Made by a program: the position numbers and the translations under genes
Notes under the pieces: generated by a model
What the model was told of the DNA's origin: nothing
The model's database searches: none
Seen by the model: only the letters and a program-made list of their open reading frames with translations
Shown: one piece after another, positions 8,526 to 16,378 of the stretch
Layout: every line of letters starts with the position of its first letter
Numbering within the stretch: position 1 is the stretch's first letter
Assembly (NCBI GenBank): GCA_040220895.1
Contig: JAVJVY010000008.1
Span: 62,001-126,000 of the forward strand
Length of the DNA stretch: 64,000 bases
Reading direction: 5' to 3'
DNA from: UBA11591 sp040220895
Lineage (GTDB): Bacteria > Bacteroidota > Bacteroidia > Flavobacteriales_E > Vicingaceae

Positions 8526-8969
8526 TTAAATTTCTAAAGATTTAACAATCAGATTTATACTTTCCTTATCCACGATCTTGACGCGTTGTCCTTTTTTGAT
8601 ATTTTCCGTGCTGGAGGCGTCCCAATTTGCGCCTTTGAACTCAACTTTTCCCCGTCCATCGTCAAAATCGGTGATTGCCAAAACGATTTTCCCCACAAAT
8701 TCATCTTCCAAGGTCTTAGAACTTCGTCCTTCGTCGAAAAATCGTTTTTTCAATTGATTTCTGAATAGGAGAAGACTGATCAGTGAGGTCGATAGAAATA
8801 CAATTATTTGAGCATTAAGACTGGGCGAAAGCGCATAACTGAGTATCGAAGTGATCCATGCTCCAATACCAAAAAAGAAAATGATGAGGCCGGGCACGCC
8901 TATTTCCAATAACAGGAATAATAATCCCGTGCAGAACCAGATAAAATATGCTTCGTAATACCACTCCAT
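8526..8969 (-). CDS. NfeD family membrane protein
   Basis: 147 residues: two or three closely spaced transmembrane helices in the first 75 residues (WFCTGLLFLLLEIGVPGLIIF) followed by a C-terminal OB-fold domain of about 65 residues (GKIVLAITDFDDGRGKVEF, then KKGQRVKIVDKESINLIVK), which is the short NfeD1b type without a ClpP-like protease domain. Known NfeD proteins bind SPFH partners; here the SPFH gene follows after 4 nt. First gene of the apparent three-gene operon. Confidence 0.9.
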   Translation of the reverse strand: MEWYYEAYFIWFCTGLLFLLLEIGVPGLIIFFFGIGAWITSILSYALSPSLNAQIIVFLSTSLISLLLFRNQLKKRFFDEGRSSKTLEDEFVGKIVLAITDFDDGRGKVEFKGANWDASSTENIKKGQRVKIVDKESINLIVKSLEI

Positions 8970-9030
8970 TTCGCTTTGTTAAGTTAGTGTTTTTGAAATT
9001 AAAATAATTTATGAACCCTGAATTCAATAC

Positions 9031-9804
9031 CTAATCGGTTTCATCTTGCATGCCAGCCTTTTTTGTTCCTCCACTCGCAGCATCAAGGAATAACTCACCC
9101 AAATAAGTTGAGAGCTCATTGCGCAAATTTTCAGGATGCCATTGAACGCCTACGATAAATACGTGTTGATTATTATCAAGGTATTCAATTGATTCCACAA
9201 TTCCGTCAGGTGCAATGGCGGCAACCTTGAATCCGGGGGCTAATTTATCCACCGCTTGATGGTGCCTACTATTCACCCATTGTGTTTCCCCGTTGGTAAA
9301 TTCGTACAACCAGGAACCTTCGGATGGTAACACTTGATGAGCGCTGTCTTGTTTACTTCGGTGCGGTACTTTGCTTTGAGGTAATCTGGTGGGGATGTCG
9401 GGAATCAGGTTGCCCCCGCTCAATGCATTGATGATTTGCTGACCCCGGCATATGCCAAGAAGAGGTCGGCCGTGATCAAAGCCGTGTTCAATCATGAGCT
9501 TTTCAATACTGTCCCTGAAATTATCGGGAGCTTCACATTGGTCTATGTAGTCCGGTTTTCCGTATAATGTGGGATTGACGTCTTCACCACCTGTAAGCAC
9601 CATGCCATCTGCCAAATCTAAATAGTGCTTCATTGAATCTGAAGGAAGGGTATAAAACTCCCTTACCTTTAAAGTGGAATCAAGGCTCATTAACCATGTG
9701 GTATACGAACGGCTCGGATCTTTTGACACAAGAATAACTTCCTGAGAGAAGAGTCTCATTAAAGAGGAACAGCTCAGTACAACGACGAGTGTCAAGCCTT
9801 TCAT
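9031..9804 (-). CDS. Exported gamma-glutamyl-gamma-aminobutyrate hydrolase-like (class I GATase) protein
   Basis: 257 residues. A signal-peptide-like N-terminus (about 1-21, ending LFSQ) precedes a class I glutamine amidotransferase-like fold of the peptidase C26/PuuD type. Seen motifs: GMVLTGGEDVNPTLYG, the nucleophile elbow LLGICRGQQ with Cys119, and VQWHPE for the catalytic His and Glu. Such enzymes cleave gamma-glutamyl bonds. The PuuD group is normally cytosolic; the signal peptide here suggests a periplasmic gamma-glutamyl hydrolase, perhaps acting on peptidoglycan-derived or exogenous gamma-glutamyl compounds (inference). Single gene between the NfeD operon and the divergent glucosaminidase. 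Confidence 0.85.
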   Translation of the reverse strand: MKGLTLVVVLSCSSLMRLFSQEVILVSKDPSRSYTTWLMSLDSTLKVREFYTLPSDSMKHYLDLADGMVLTGGEDVNPTLYGKPDYIDQCEAPDNFRDSIEKLMIEHGFDHGRPLLGICRGQQIINALSGGNLIPDIPTRLPQSKVPHRSKQDSAHQVLPSEGSWLYEFTNGETQWVNSRHHQAVDKLAPGFKVAAIAPDGIVESIEYLDNNQHVFIVGVQWHPENLRNELSTYLGELFLDAASGGTKKAGMQDETD

Positions 9805-9936
9805 GAAGTGAAGATAAATGTAAATAGATAAAAAAGGAACTCAAGCATCGATGATGTTTATTTTGGCAGGTGATCAGCCACTAATCCAAGTAAACTTCCA
9901 CACGCCCAATTGTTAATAACTATAACCTAAAGCCTA

Positions 9937-9966
9937 TTGACATCTCCTAAATCACTGATAGCTTTG
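9937..9966 (+). promoter_or_regulatory. Bacteroidota promoter for the glucosaminidase gene
   Basis: TTG (9937-9939), 19-bp spacer, TAGCTTTG (9959-9966): a full match to the Bacteroidota -33/-7 pattern. Transcription would begin near 9972, which rules out the TTG at 9937 as translation start and favours ATG 10012 or 9982. Confidence 0.65.
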
Positions 9967-10011
9967 TACTTTAGCCTAATAATGCGTTATCAACAGTTGT
10001 TGAAAAGTGGT

Positions 10012-10944
10012 ATGAGGAGAGCGATAAGCATGATTATATTTTTCTGCCTGGCCTTGGCAGCCTTCCCCCAGGACATTTGGTCACAACCGGCCGAATACCG
10101 AATGTCGCGTGAGGAATACATCGACAAATACAAGGATCAAGCCATCAGGGAAATGCTGCACAGCGGTGTCCCCGCAAGTATAACGCTGGCTCAGGGTATA
10201 TTGGAGTCGGCCGATGGAAATAGCCCCCTGGCGCGGTATGCCAATAATCATTTTGGAATCAAATGCCACAATACCTGGAATGGTGAGACCTTCATTATGG
10301 ACGATGATGCGAAAAATGAGTGTTTCAGGAAGTATAATTCAGCCTACGAATCCTTCAGGGATCACAGTGAATTCTTATCGGGAAGATCGAGGTATGCCGA
10401 ACTTTTCGCTTTAAAGATCACCGACTACGAAGGTTGGGCCAAAGGACTTAAGAAAGCAGGTTACGCGACCAATCCAAAGTACGCCAACATATTGATCTAC
10501 ATTATAGAATCGCACAACCTGGATCAATACGATAAGGTTAGTAAGATGCCAAAACAGGAAGTGGTTTCGGATGTGGCTCAGGAAAACAGGATCGAAGTCG
10601 TTGATCGCACCATTGACCTTCAAAACAACATTAAATACACCGTAGTCAAACCGGACGACAGCTTCTACAAGATTGCTCAGGAAATGAACCTGGGCCTATG
10701 GCAGCTCTATAAGTACAATGACATGCAAAAGGGTGACCAATTGGAGCCGGGTCAAGTTTTATATTTGCAGCCCAAACGCAGCAAAGGCACTAAAGACCAG
10801 CACCTTGTTAAAAAAGGAGATACCATGTGGCAGATTTCTCAAAAATACGGCATCAAGTTGAAGAAACTCTACAAGCGAAACGACATGAAGCCTGGCAGCG
10901 AAGCTGAGGAAGGGAATGTTCTCTACCTGAGCAAAAAACGCTAG
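10012..10944 (+). CDS. Glucosaminidase (GH73-type) with two LysM repeats
   Basis: About 310 residues from ATG 10012 (ATG 9982 is an alternative; the open frame reaches further up but overlaps the promoter). A basic N-terminus and hydrophobic core form a signal peptide. Then comes a glucosaminidase/flagellar FlgJ-like domain with LHSGVPASITLAQGILESADG (catalytic Glu region), NNHFGIKCH and a YESFRDHSEFL block, typical of SagA-type peptidoglycan N-acetylglucosaminidases. The C-terminus has two LysM modules (YTVVKPDDSFYKIAQEMNL and LVKKGDTMWQISQKYGIKL) for peptidoglycan binding. Role: cell-wall turnover in the periplasm. It converges on the T9SS gene with a 5-nt gap. Confidence 0.9.
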   Translation: MRRAISMIIFFCLALAAFPQDIWSQPAEYRMSREEYIDKYKDQAIREMLHSGVPASITLAQGILESADGNSPLARYANNHFGIKCHNTWNGETFIMDDDAKNECFRKYNSAYESFRDHSEFLSGRSRYAELFALKITDYEGWAKGLKKAGYATNPKYANILIYIIESHNLDQYDKVSKMPKQEVVSDVAQENRIEVVDRTIDLQNNIKYTVVKPDDSFYKIAQEMNLGLWQLYKYNDMQKGDQLEPGQVLYLQPKRSKGTKDQHLVKKGDTMWQISQKYGIKLKKLYKRNDMKPGSEAEEGNVLYLSKKR

Positions 10945-10949
10945 GTCCG

Positions 10950-12896
10950 CTATTTGGTAATTGAGTGCCAAACATAGATCTTCTGGCTTTCAATTCCGGC
11001 GCCGTGCTTCACTAAGACAATGTAGACTCCTGCAGGAAAATAGCCATCGAGCTGAACAACTTCGTTCACATCCGGAATAACTTGAATTTGTTTGCTGAAG
11101 ACCTCCTGACCCGAAGCATTCATGATCAGGACCTCTGCACTACCTTCTGATAACAAAGAAGCATTGATCACAAACTCCCTATTCACCAGGCTGGGGTTAA
11201 TTAGCGCAGCGTCACTGGTTGTGGACATATTGACAGCAACCGGTCCGAAAAGTTCTCTTTTTCCGTTAAAATCCACCTGAGCGAGCCGATAATAGGAGGT
11301 TCCTGTCAGTGGTCTGGTATCTGTAAACTCATAATTTACCAAATGCTGGCTATTTCCATTCCCCTTGACCATTCCGATTCCAATCCAAGTTTCAACGTTG
11401 GAACTTCGTTGAACATTGAAAAAATCGTTATTCAATTCACTGGCCGTTTTCCAGGTCAGATGAACAACATCTCCTATGGGATTTGCCGAAAAATGGACCA
11501 ATGTGACAGGTAATGGCCCTGTGGAATTATCAATTATTCCCGACCCACTTGTGCCACCGGCAGGACTTGCTGGATTAGTGCAAGGACTGCTACTGTTGTT
11601 ACAACCACCACTACCATTGTTGGCCAAGGTGGTAACATTGGTCGTTGGTTCAACCGAGCTGTAAATCACGACTCCCTGGCCGCCACCTCCACCTCCGCCA
11701 TGCTGTGCACCGCTGTTCACCGAACCTCCGTCTCCTCCGGAAGCCTCAACAGTGAGATCGCATGCAGCGACTACATTAAAACTATCTATTTGCAGGACGA
11801 TGGAGCCACCGGCCCCTGCTCCTCCCGATCCGTCATTGCCGCTGTTCGAAGTAATGGACTCTCCGTTTGCACTAATGATTCTTCCTGCGCAAGTACCGGT
11901 TGTTCTGAGCATTGATGCTTTCAAGATGATTATTCCGCCGCCATCACCACCACCGGTGGCAAGGCCATTGTTTCCTTCTCCGGAACCACCCCCGCCGCCC
12001 AAAAAGATGCGAGCGGCACTGATAGAAGCGCTCAGGTCGATTCCACCGATACCTCCAGCGACCGGAGAGCAGACCCAGCCGGGGCCACCATCTCCACCCG
12101 GGGTGTAATTTCCACCTCCGGCTCCACCGGCATTATGGCTATTACCACCTCCGCCGCCATTAAGAATTTTAGCCCTTCCTGCGGCATGATTGGCCGTTGT
12201 TGTTTTGTAAATTCCTTCCCCTTTGTCGGCGAAATTGGCTTGAGTGGTAACGCGGAAACTGCCGGTTGGCGTACATCCTGTTGATCCACCGCCATTGGCT
12301 GCGGCGCCTCTGAAACCAGCGGTATTTGCTGTAATATTGTGTGCCAGCGTTAAGGTGCCAACCACATTAAATGCCACCACACCACCAATGGAACCGTTCC
12401 AGACGACGGCTGTTATGTTTGCCGTTGTGGTAAAATCTCCACCCCCGTCGTCCAAAGTGGGAAAAGTTATGGCTTGCACGGACTGATTGGATCCTGTGTT
12501 GTAAGTGTTGGTTGGCGCCTGGGTTAATACGATTGAATCCAGCGAACCACTTCTGACCACATAGTCAATCACCCTGACTTCGTATAAGCCTGCAGATTGG
12601 ATTGTCCCCAAATCACCAAAATTCGTGGAATTGGAAGTATTTCCAATCACGTCATCCTGCATCTGCATGAGCACGATTTGTTCGCCGGCAGTAAATGCGT
12701 CAAATGATTCGTTCTGAGCAGAAATGGCCAGGGACTTTCCTGTCACGGCCGTAACTTCGGCATAGGCATTGATCTGAGACCTGCTTTCACTCACAAAAGC
12801 TAATTGAGCAAGGAAGAACAACAGCGTGCTTTTAAGCAATATCTTATTATACTCAAGGCACTTGAAGCTCACTTTTGGATTTAATAAAGCATCCAT
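10950..12896 (-). CDS. Glycine-rich surface protein with T9SS type A sorting domain
   Basis: About 648 residues from ATG 12896; the longer frame to 12923 begins with a TTG that overlaps a promoter -7 box. Signal peptide with cleavage after SESRSQ. The middle (about 180-480) is very rich in Gly/Ala/Asn/Ser with motifs such as NGGGGGNSHNAGGAGGG, low complexity and probably a beta-helix-like or flexible passenger. Near residue 500 a fibronectin-like segment starts (LVHFSANPIGDVVHLTWKTASELNND), the usual module before a T9SS C-terminal domain, which ends PAGVYIVLVKHG and a final basic strand. The protein is expected to be exported by the type IX machinery and anchored at the surface. Passenger function unknown. 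Confidence 0.85.
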   Translation of the reverse strand: MDALLNPKVSFKCLEYNKILLKSTLLFFLAQLAFVSESRSQINAYAEVTAVTGKSLAISAQNESFDAFTAGEQIVLMQMQDDVIGNTSNSTNFGDLGTIQSAGLYEVRVIDYVVRSGSLDSIVLTQAPTNTYNTGSNQSVQAITFPTLDDGGGDFTTTANITAVVWNGSIGGVVAFNVVGTLTLAHNITANTAGFRGAAANGGGSTGCTPTGSFRVTTQANFADKGEGIYKTTTANHAAGRAKILNGGGGGNSHNAGGAGGGNYTPGGDGGPGWVCSPVAGGIGGIDLSASISAARIFLGGGGGSGEGNNGLATGGGDGGGIIILKASMLRTTGTCAGRIISANGESITSNSGNDGSGGAGAGGSIVLQIDSFNVVAACDLTVEASGGDGGSVNSGAQHGGGGGGGQGVVIYSSVEPTTNVTTLANNGSGGCNNSSSPCTNPASPAGGTSGSGIIDNSTGPLPVTLVHFSANPIGDVVHLTWKTASELNNDFFNVQRSSNVETWIGIGMVKGNGNSQHLVNYEFTDTRPLTGTSYYRLAQVDFNGKRELFGPVAVNMSTTSDAALINPSLVNREFVINASLLSEGSAEVLIMNASGQEVFSKQIQVIPDVNEVVQLDGYFPAGVYIVLVKHGAGIESQKIYVWHSITK

Positions 12897-12920
12897 TAAT
12901 TTTAGTGCAAAAGCCATATA

Positions 12921-12928
12921 CAAAGTTA
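12921..12928 (-). promoter_or_regulatory. -7 element for the glycine-rich T9SS gene
   Basis: TAACTTTG on the minus strand (12928-12921), a match to TAnnTTTG. It places transcription start near 12914 and therefore supports ATG 12896. A TTTG at 12956-12953 is 24 bp away, further than usual, so the -33 element is uncertain. Confidence 0.4.
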
Positions 12929-13047
12929 TACCTATAATTTCCCGTATTGTTACAAATAGAAAAGTGTTTTTAATGATGGAATGTTGGTATTTATCGAAAC
13001 TGATTAAACAATTAGGAATATTGACTGAAATACTATGGTCAAAACCC

Positions 13048-13055
13048 TATTTTTG
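13048..13055 (+). promoter_or_regulatory. -7 element upstream of proS
   Basis: TATTTTTG, matching TAnnTTTG, 26 nt before the proS ATG. A TTGAC at 13021 is 24 bp upstream, longer than the usual 17-20 bp, so only the -7 part is well supported. Confidence 0.4.
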
Positions 13056-13081
13056 AAGACTACTTTTATTGGCTTATCAGA

Positions 13082-14554
13082 ATGGCAAAAGACTTCACAA
13101 CCCGTGCAGAAGATTATTCAAAATGGTATAACGACTTGGTCGTCAGGGCCGATCTGGCCGAACATTCTGCTGTCAGGGGCTGCATGGTTATCAAGCCCTA
13201 TGGTTATGCTATTTGGGAAAAAATGCAAGCGGCTTTGGATAAGATGTTCAAGGATACGGGTCACCAGAATGCTTATTTCCCATTGTTTATTCCAAAATCT
13301 TATTTGAGCAAAGAGGCTGCGCATGTAGAAGGCTTTGCCAAAGAATGTGCCGTTGTGACCCATTACCGCCTGAAAGTGGACGAGGATGGAAAAAGTGTCA
13401 TCGTTGATCCAGAAGCCAAGCTTGAGGAAGAACTAATAATAAGACCCACTTCAGAGACCATCATTTGGAACACCTACAAGAATTGGATCCAATCTTATCG
13501 CGATCTTCCACTTCTTATCAATCAATGGGCCAATGTGGTGCGTTGGGAAATGCGAACCCGGCTTTTTTTAAGAACCGCAGAATTTCTGTGGCAGGAAGGG
13601 CATACGGCTCATGCTACCAAGGCAGAGGCAATCGAAGAAGCGGAACGAATGCTGGATGTATATGCTGATTTTGCCGAAAATTTCATGGCCATGCCCGTTA
13701 TCAAGGGGGTTAAGTCAGAATCTGAACGATTTGCGGGTGCCCTCGAAACATATTGCATTGAAGCCTTGATGCAGGATGGAAAGGCACTCCAGGCAGGGAC
13801 GTCTCACTTTCTGGGTCAGAATTTTGCCAAAGCTTTTGATGTAAAGTTTGCAGATGCCTCCGGAAAAATGGACCACGTATGGGCCACCTCCTGGGGTGTT
13901 TCCACGCGATTAATGGGCGCTCTGGTTATGGCACATAGCGACGACAACGGATTGGTACTCCCGCCAAAGCTTGCCCCGTACCAAGTAGTGATCGTGCCTA
14001 TTTACCGAGGTGAAGAAGAGCGTGAAAAAATTGCAAATCGTGTAGAAGAATTAATGGTGGATCTGCGCGCAAAGGGATTCAGTATAAAATTTGATAATCG
14101 CGACACGCACAAGCCGGGTTGGAAATTTGCCGAATACGAATTCAAAGGTGTTCCGGTTCGTCTGGCCATTGGCCCCAGGGATCTGGAAAACGGCACAATC
14201 GAGGTAGTGAGAAGAGATACCGGAGAAAAAGAAATCCTGCAACAAAGGGATCTAGCAAACAAGATTGACCATTTACTCGAGCACATTCAAAAGAATTTGT
14301 ACCAAAAAGCCTTGGATTTCAGAGACAATAGTAGTCATGTGGCTGATAATTATGACGAATTCAAGAAGCTAATTGATGCAGGAGGTTTTGTCTATGCTCA
14401 TTGGGACGGTACGGCCGAAACTGAAGATCGCATCAAAAATGAAACCAAGGCCACCATTCGGTGCATTCCGTTGGATGGAAAATTGGAAGCCGGAAAGTGT
14501 GTATTAACGGGAAAACCCTCTAAGCGACGGGTAATTTTTGCAAAAGCCTACTGA
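13082..14554 (+). CDS. proS: Prolyl-tRNA synthetase, archaeal/eukaryotic type (ProS type 3)
   Basis: 490 residues. Class II synthetase core with motif 2 region (VVRWEMRTRLFLRTAEFLWQEGHTAH; read as consecutive blocks) and motif 3-like LMGALVMAHSDDNGLVLPP, then an anticodon-binding domain (YQVVIVPIYRGEE) and the type 3 C-terminal zinc-binding-like extension ending in VIFAKAY. The editing insertion of the long bacterial ProS is absent, as expected for this short type, which is standard in Bacteroidota. It charges tRNA-Pro with proline. ATG 13082 is well supported by the family start MAKDFTTRAEDYSKWYNDLV. One nucleotide separates its stop from the next gene. Confidence 0.97.
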   Translation: MAKDFTTRAEDYSKWYNDLVVRADLAEHSAVRGCMVIKPYGYAIWEKMQAALDKMFKDTGHQNAYFPLFIPKSYLSKEAAHVEGFAKECAVVTHYRLKVDEDGKSVIVDPEAKLEEELIIRPTSETIIWNTYKNWIQSYRDLPLLINQWANVVRWEMRTRLFLRTAEFLWQEGHTAHATKAEAIEEAERMLDVYADFAENFMAMPVIKGVKSESERFAGALETYCIEALMQDGKALQAGTSHFLGQNFAKAFDVKFADASGKMDHVWATSWGVSTRLMGALVMAHSDDNGLVLPPKLAPYQVVIVPIYRGEEEREKIANRVEELMVDLRAKGFSIKFDNRDTHKPGWKFAEYEFKGVPVRLAIGPRDLENGTIEVVRRDTGEKEILQQRDLANKIDHLLEHIQKNLYQKALDFRDNSSHVADNYDEFKKLIDAGGFVYAHWDGTAETEDRIKNETKATIRCIPLDGKLEAGKCVLTGKPSKRRVIFAKAY

Positions 14555-14555
14555 T

Positions 14556-15242
14556 ATGATAGATAACAGGCAAAAGATTTTCGAGGTCCTGAAAGACAAG
14601 GGCTGCATGAAGCAAGAGGTTTACCGTAATACAACAGTTGGCATGAAAATGATTAAGCGCTATGTCGAAGAATTTACCGAAGACCTTAGCGCAAAAATGA
14701 GTGCCGTTGACAAGGATGTAAAAGTCGAATTCCAGGATAGAGGCGATTTCGAAATCCGCCTGAAATTGGGTGGTGACATCATCATTTTTTTAATGCATAC
14801 CAATGTCTTCGATTTTGATGAAAGTCATGTCATCCACAACTCAGACTACGTCAAAGGGGAGCCATACAGAGCCTATTGTGGAATGATATCCATCTACAAT
14901 TTTCTGGCCGATTCGTTCAAGTACAACCGCGAAGGAGACCTTGGCTACTTGATCGCGCGACTTTTTATCAATAAAGAGAATCATTTCTTTGTGGAAGGGA
15001 AGCGTCAATTGGGTTTTCTGTATAATGACTTTGCCGGACAAACCTTTAACAGAACAAAAGCCGGAGAGGTCATCGACAGTGCCATACTTTACAGCCTGAG
15101 CTTTGACCTGTTGACTCCTCCATATCAGCACGTCACGGAAGTATCGGTACATGAGGTGAATACCGTGAGCCACGAGGGCAGGATGAAGACAGGCAAAAGA
15201 CTGGGATTCCGCTTTCAAAGCGAGTTGGATGCAAGAGGATGA
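14556..15242 (+). CDS. Conserved-looking protein of unknown function coupled to proS
   Basis: 228 residues from ATG 14556, which is one nucleotide after the proS TGA; the frame extends to a TTG inside proS, but the close ATG fits translational re-initiation. No signal peptide, membrane helix or recognised catalytic motif. The sequence has a mixed alpha/beta pattern with an aromatic-rich centre (FLMHTNVFDFDESH, YCGMISIYNFLADSFKYN, GDLGYLIARLFINKENHFF). I believe close homologues occur only in Bacteroidota, but this is recall, not a search. The coupling to proS suggests a housekeeping role. Confidence 0.75.
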   Translation: MIDNRQKIFEVLKDKGCMKQEVYRNTTVGMKMIKRYVEEFTEDLSAKMSAVDKDVKVEFQDRGDFEIRLKLGGDIIIFLMHTNVFDFDESHVIHNSDYVKGEPYRAYCGMISIYNFLADSFKYNREGDLGYLIARLFINKENHFFVEGKRQLGFLYNDFAGQTFNRTKAGEVIDSAILYSLSFDLLTPPYQHVTEVSVHEVNTVSHEGRMKTGKRLGFRFQSELDARG

Positions 15243-15308
15243 TTTATTTGGAAGCTTCTTTGTGGTAAATCCAAAAAAACTTATTTTTGCCAACCCAAAA
15301 CAAAACAT

Positions 15309-15380
15309 GGTCCGTTCGTCTAGGGGTTAGGACGCCAGGTTTTCATCCTGGTAACAGGGGTTCTATTCCCCTACGGACTA
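15309..15380 (+). tRNA. tRNA-Glu (anticodon UUC)
   Basis: A complete cloverleaf can be drawn: acceptor GGTCCGT with ACGGACT (one G-U pair at 1-72), D arm GTCT/GGAC, anticodon stem CCAGG/CCTGG with loop TTTTCAT giving anticodon TTC, T arm AGGGG/CCCCT. Discriminator base A; the CCA end is not encoded, as usual in this phylum. The T loop reads TTCTATT, with T at position 57 where a purine is normal. A strong hairpin terminator follows 10 nt downstream. Confidence 0.95.
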
Positions 15381-15390
15381 CAATAAGCGT

Positions 15391-15421
15391 AAAACCCTCC
15401 ACGAACGTGGAGGGTTTTTTT
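15391..15421 (+). terminator. Rho-independent terminator of tRNA-Glu
   Basis: The arms AAAACCCTCCACG (15391-15403) and CGTGGAGGGTTTT (15406-15418) form a 13-bp perfect stem with a two-base loop, followed by further T residues to 15421. Being flanked by A and T runs, it could act on both strands. Confidence 0.85.
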
Positions 15422-15810
15422 GTTCAGGGACGTGACGAGCTTGCTTGGCTAAGTACTTGAACAAAAAAACACCTGCGAAGCAGGGGGTTTTACATTTCCA
15501 GTTGAGCACGGACGGGGAAAGCCGAAGGCATTCCCCAAGGGAACTACGCACAAGGCAGGCCCCTCGGATGAAGAGTGAGTGCCAGTGTGTGAGTGTCACT
15601 GCGAGTCAACAGTTCTTGTGTTCTATATTATTTTTATGTTCACTCACTCCGATACCGACACTGAAACTTTCTTAACCCCGATCCTTTTCTTAACGCTCGG
15701 CCTTCCTGGGGACTGGAAGCAGAGTGAGTGTGAGTAGTCCGGAGACTCAAATTAAAAATTGAATTCTAATAAGAGAAACGATAATAGCCGGTCCGTAGCA
15801 ACATTCAAAA
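15415..15810. other. Structured non-coding stretch after tRNA-Glu
   Basis: No convincing gene in about 400 bp. Seen directly: a perfect 12-bp inverted repeat (15415-15426 with 15458-15469, 31-nt loop); a hairpin CCTGC-GAA-GCAGG (15472-15484); a longer hairpin GGGGAA-A-GCC-GAA-GGC-A-TTCCCC (15514-15536) with the same GAA loop; a CAGTG/CACTG hairpin within the GTGAGTG-rich stretch near 15585-15605; and GAGTGAGTG words near 15572 and 15722 with an inverted CACTCACT near 15640. Short frames on both strands here have no family resemblance. It may be a structured RNA or a tRNA-linked repeat; both are inference. Confidence 0.5.
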
Positions 15811-15813
15811 TGA

Positions 15814-15844
15814 TTTGCAATGAAGCAGCGTATCGGTAATTTTG
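15814..15844 (+). promoter_or_regulatory. Bacteroidota promoter for the GNAT gene
   Basis: TTTG (15814-15817), exactly 19 bp, TAATTTTG (15837-15844): a perfect consensus promoter. It lies inside the longest open frame (which starts at 15820), showing that translation starts downstream, at ATG 15880. Confidence 0.75.
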
Positions 15845-15879
15845 TCTTTTACTGGAAAAAATTCAATTTGCTAATCCCA

Positions 15880-16329
15880 ATGATCCAAATCAAAAGAACC
15901 AATTCATCCAACCCGGACTTCATTCACCTGGTCAAAGACCTGGATGCCGACTTGGCCATCAGGGATGGCGACAAGCACGATTTTTACCACCGGTACAATA
16001 GCATCGACAATCTTGATTTCGTGGTTCTTGCCTATGAAAATAAGACGCTCCTTGGTTGTGGTGCGATGAAGAAATACGACCGAGTCACCTTAGAGATCAA
16101 ACGAATGTTCACACCTAAAGATCAGAGAGGCAAGGGTGTTGCCCGAAAGATACTGGCGGAACTTGAACGTTGGGCTGATGAGGGGGGTTTTGAACGTTGC
16201 ATCCTGGAAACCGGAGTGAACATGCCTGAGGCCATTGGCCTGTACCTGAAATCAGGTTATAAGTTAATACCCAATTACGGACAGTACATCGATGCTGCGG
16301 ATAGCCGTTGTTTTGAGAAATATATTTGA
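15880..16329 (+). CDS. GNAT family N-acetyltransferase
   Basis: 149 residues from ATG 15880; the start is set by the promoter at 15814-15844 and leaves a leader of about 30 nt. GNAT fold: an N-terminal beta strand, VVLAYENKTLLGCGAM (strands 2-4), EIKRMFTPKDQRGKGVARKIL with the acetyl-CoA pyrophosphate loop (Q/RxxGxG/A type) and the C-terminal NMPEAIGLYLKSGYKLIPNYG, typical of small-molecule or amino-acid acetyltransferases. The substrate cannot be inferred. Stands alone between tRNA-Glu and arfB, each with its own promoter. Confidence 0.9.
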   Translation: MIQIKRTNSSNPDFIHLVKDLDADLAIRDGDKHDFYHRYNSIDNLDFVVLAYENKTLLGCGAMKKYDRVTLEIKRMFTPKDQRGKGVARKILAELERWADEGGFERCILETGVNMPEAIGLYLKSGYKLIPNYGQYIDAADSRCFEKYI

Positions 16330-16344
16330 TGGAACGGTTTTGAA

Positions 16345-16373
16345 TTGACAAAATGCAGGCAATGCTAACTTTG
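16345..16373 (+). promoter_or_regulatory. Bacteroidota promoter overlapping the arfB start
   Basis: TTG (16345-16347), 18-bp spacer, TAACTTTG (16366-16373). The ATG of arfB is at 16379, only 5 nt after the -7 element, so the mRNA should start at or within a base or two of the start codon (leaderless). Confidence 0.6.
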
Positions 16374-16378
16374 ACACC

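Noticed and set aside
11500..12100. Glycine-rich stretch as a tandem DNA repeat or CRISPR-like array
   Set aside because: Irregular codon-level low complexity of a coding region; no repeat unit of constant length and no spacers.
11752..12108. 118-codon Pro-rich plus-strand frame
   Set aside because: Mirror of the glycine-rich coding region on the other strand (Gly codons read as Pro).
14841..15308. 155-codon minus-strand frame
   Set aside because: Antisense to the proS-linked gene and runs up to tRNA-Glu; no homology recognised.
15378..15675. Short frames on both strands in the structured region
   Set aside because: They overlap the terminator and hairpins and have no protein-like composition; treated as non-coding structure.
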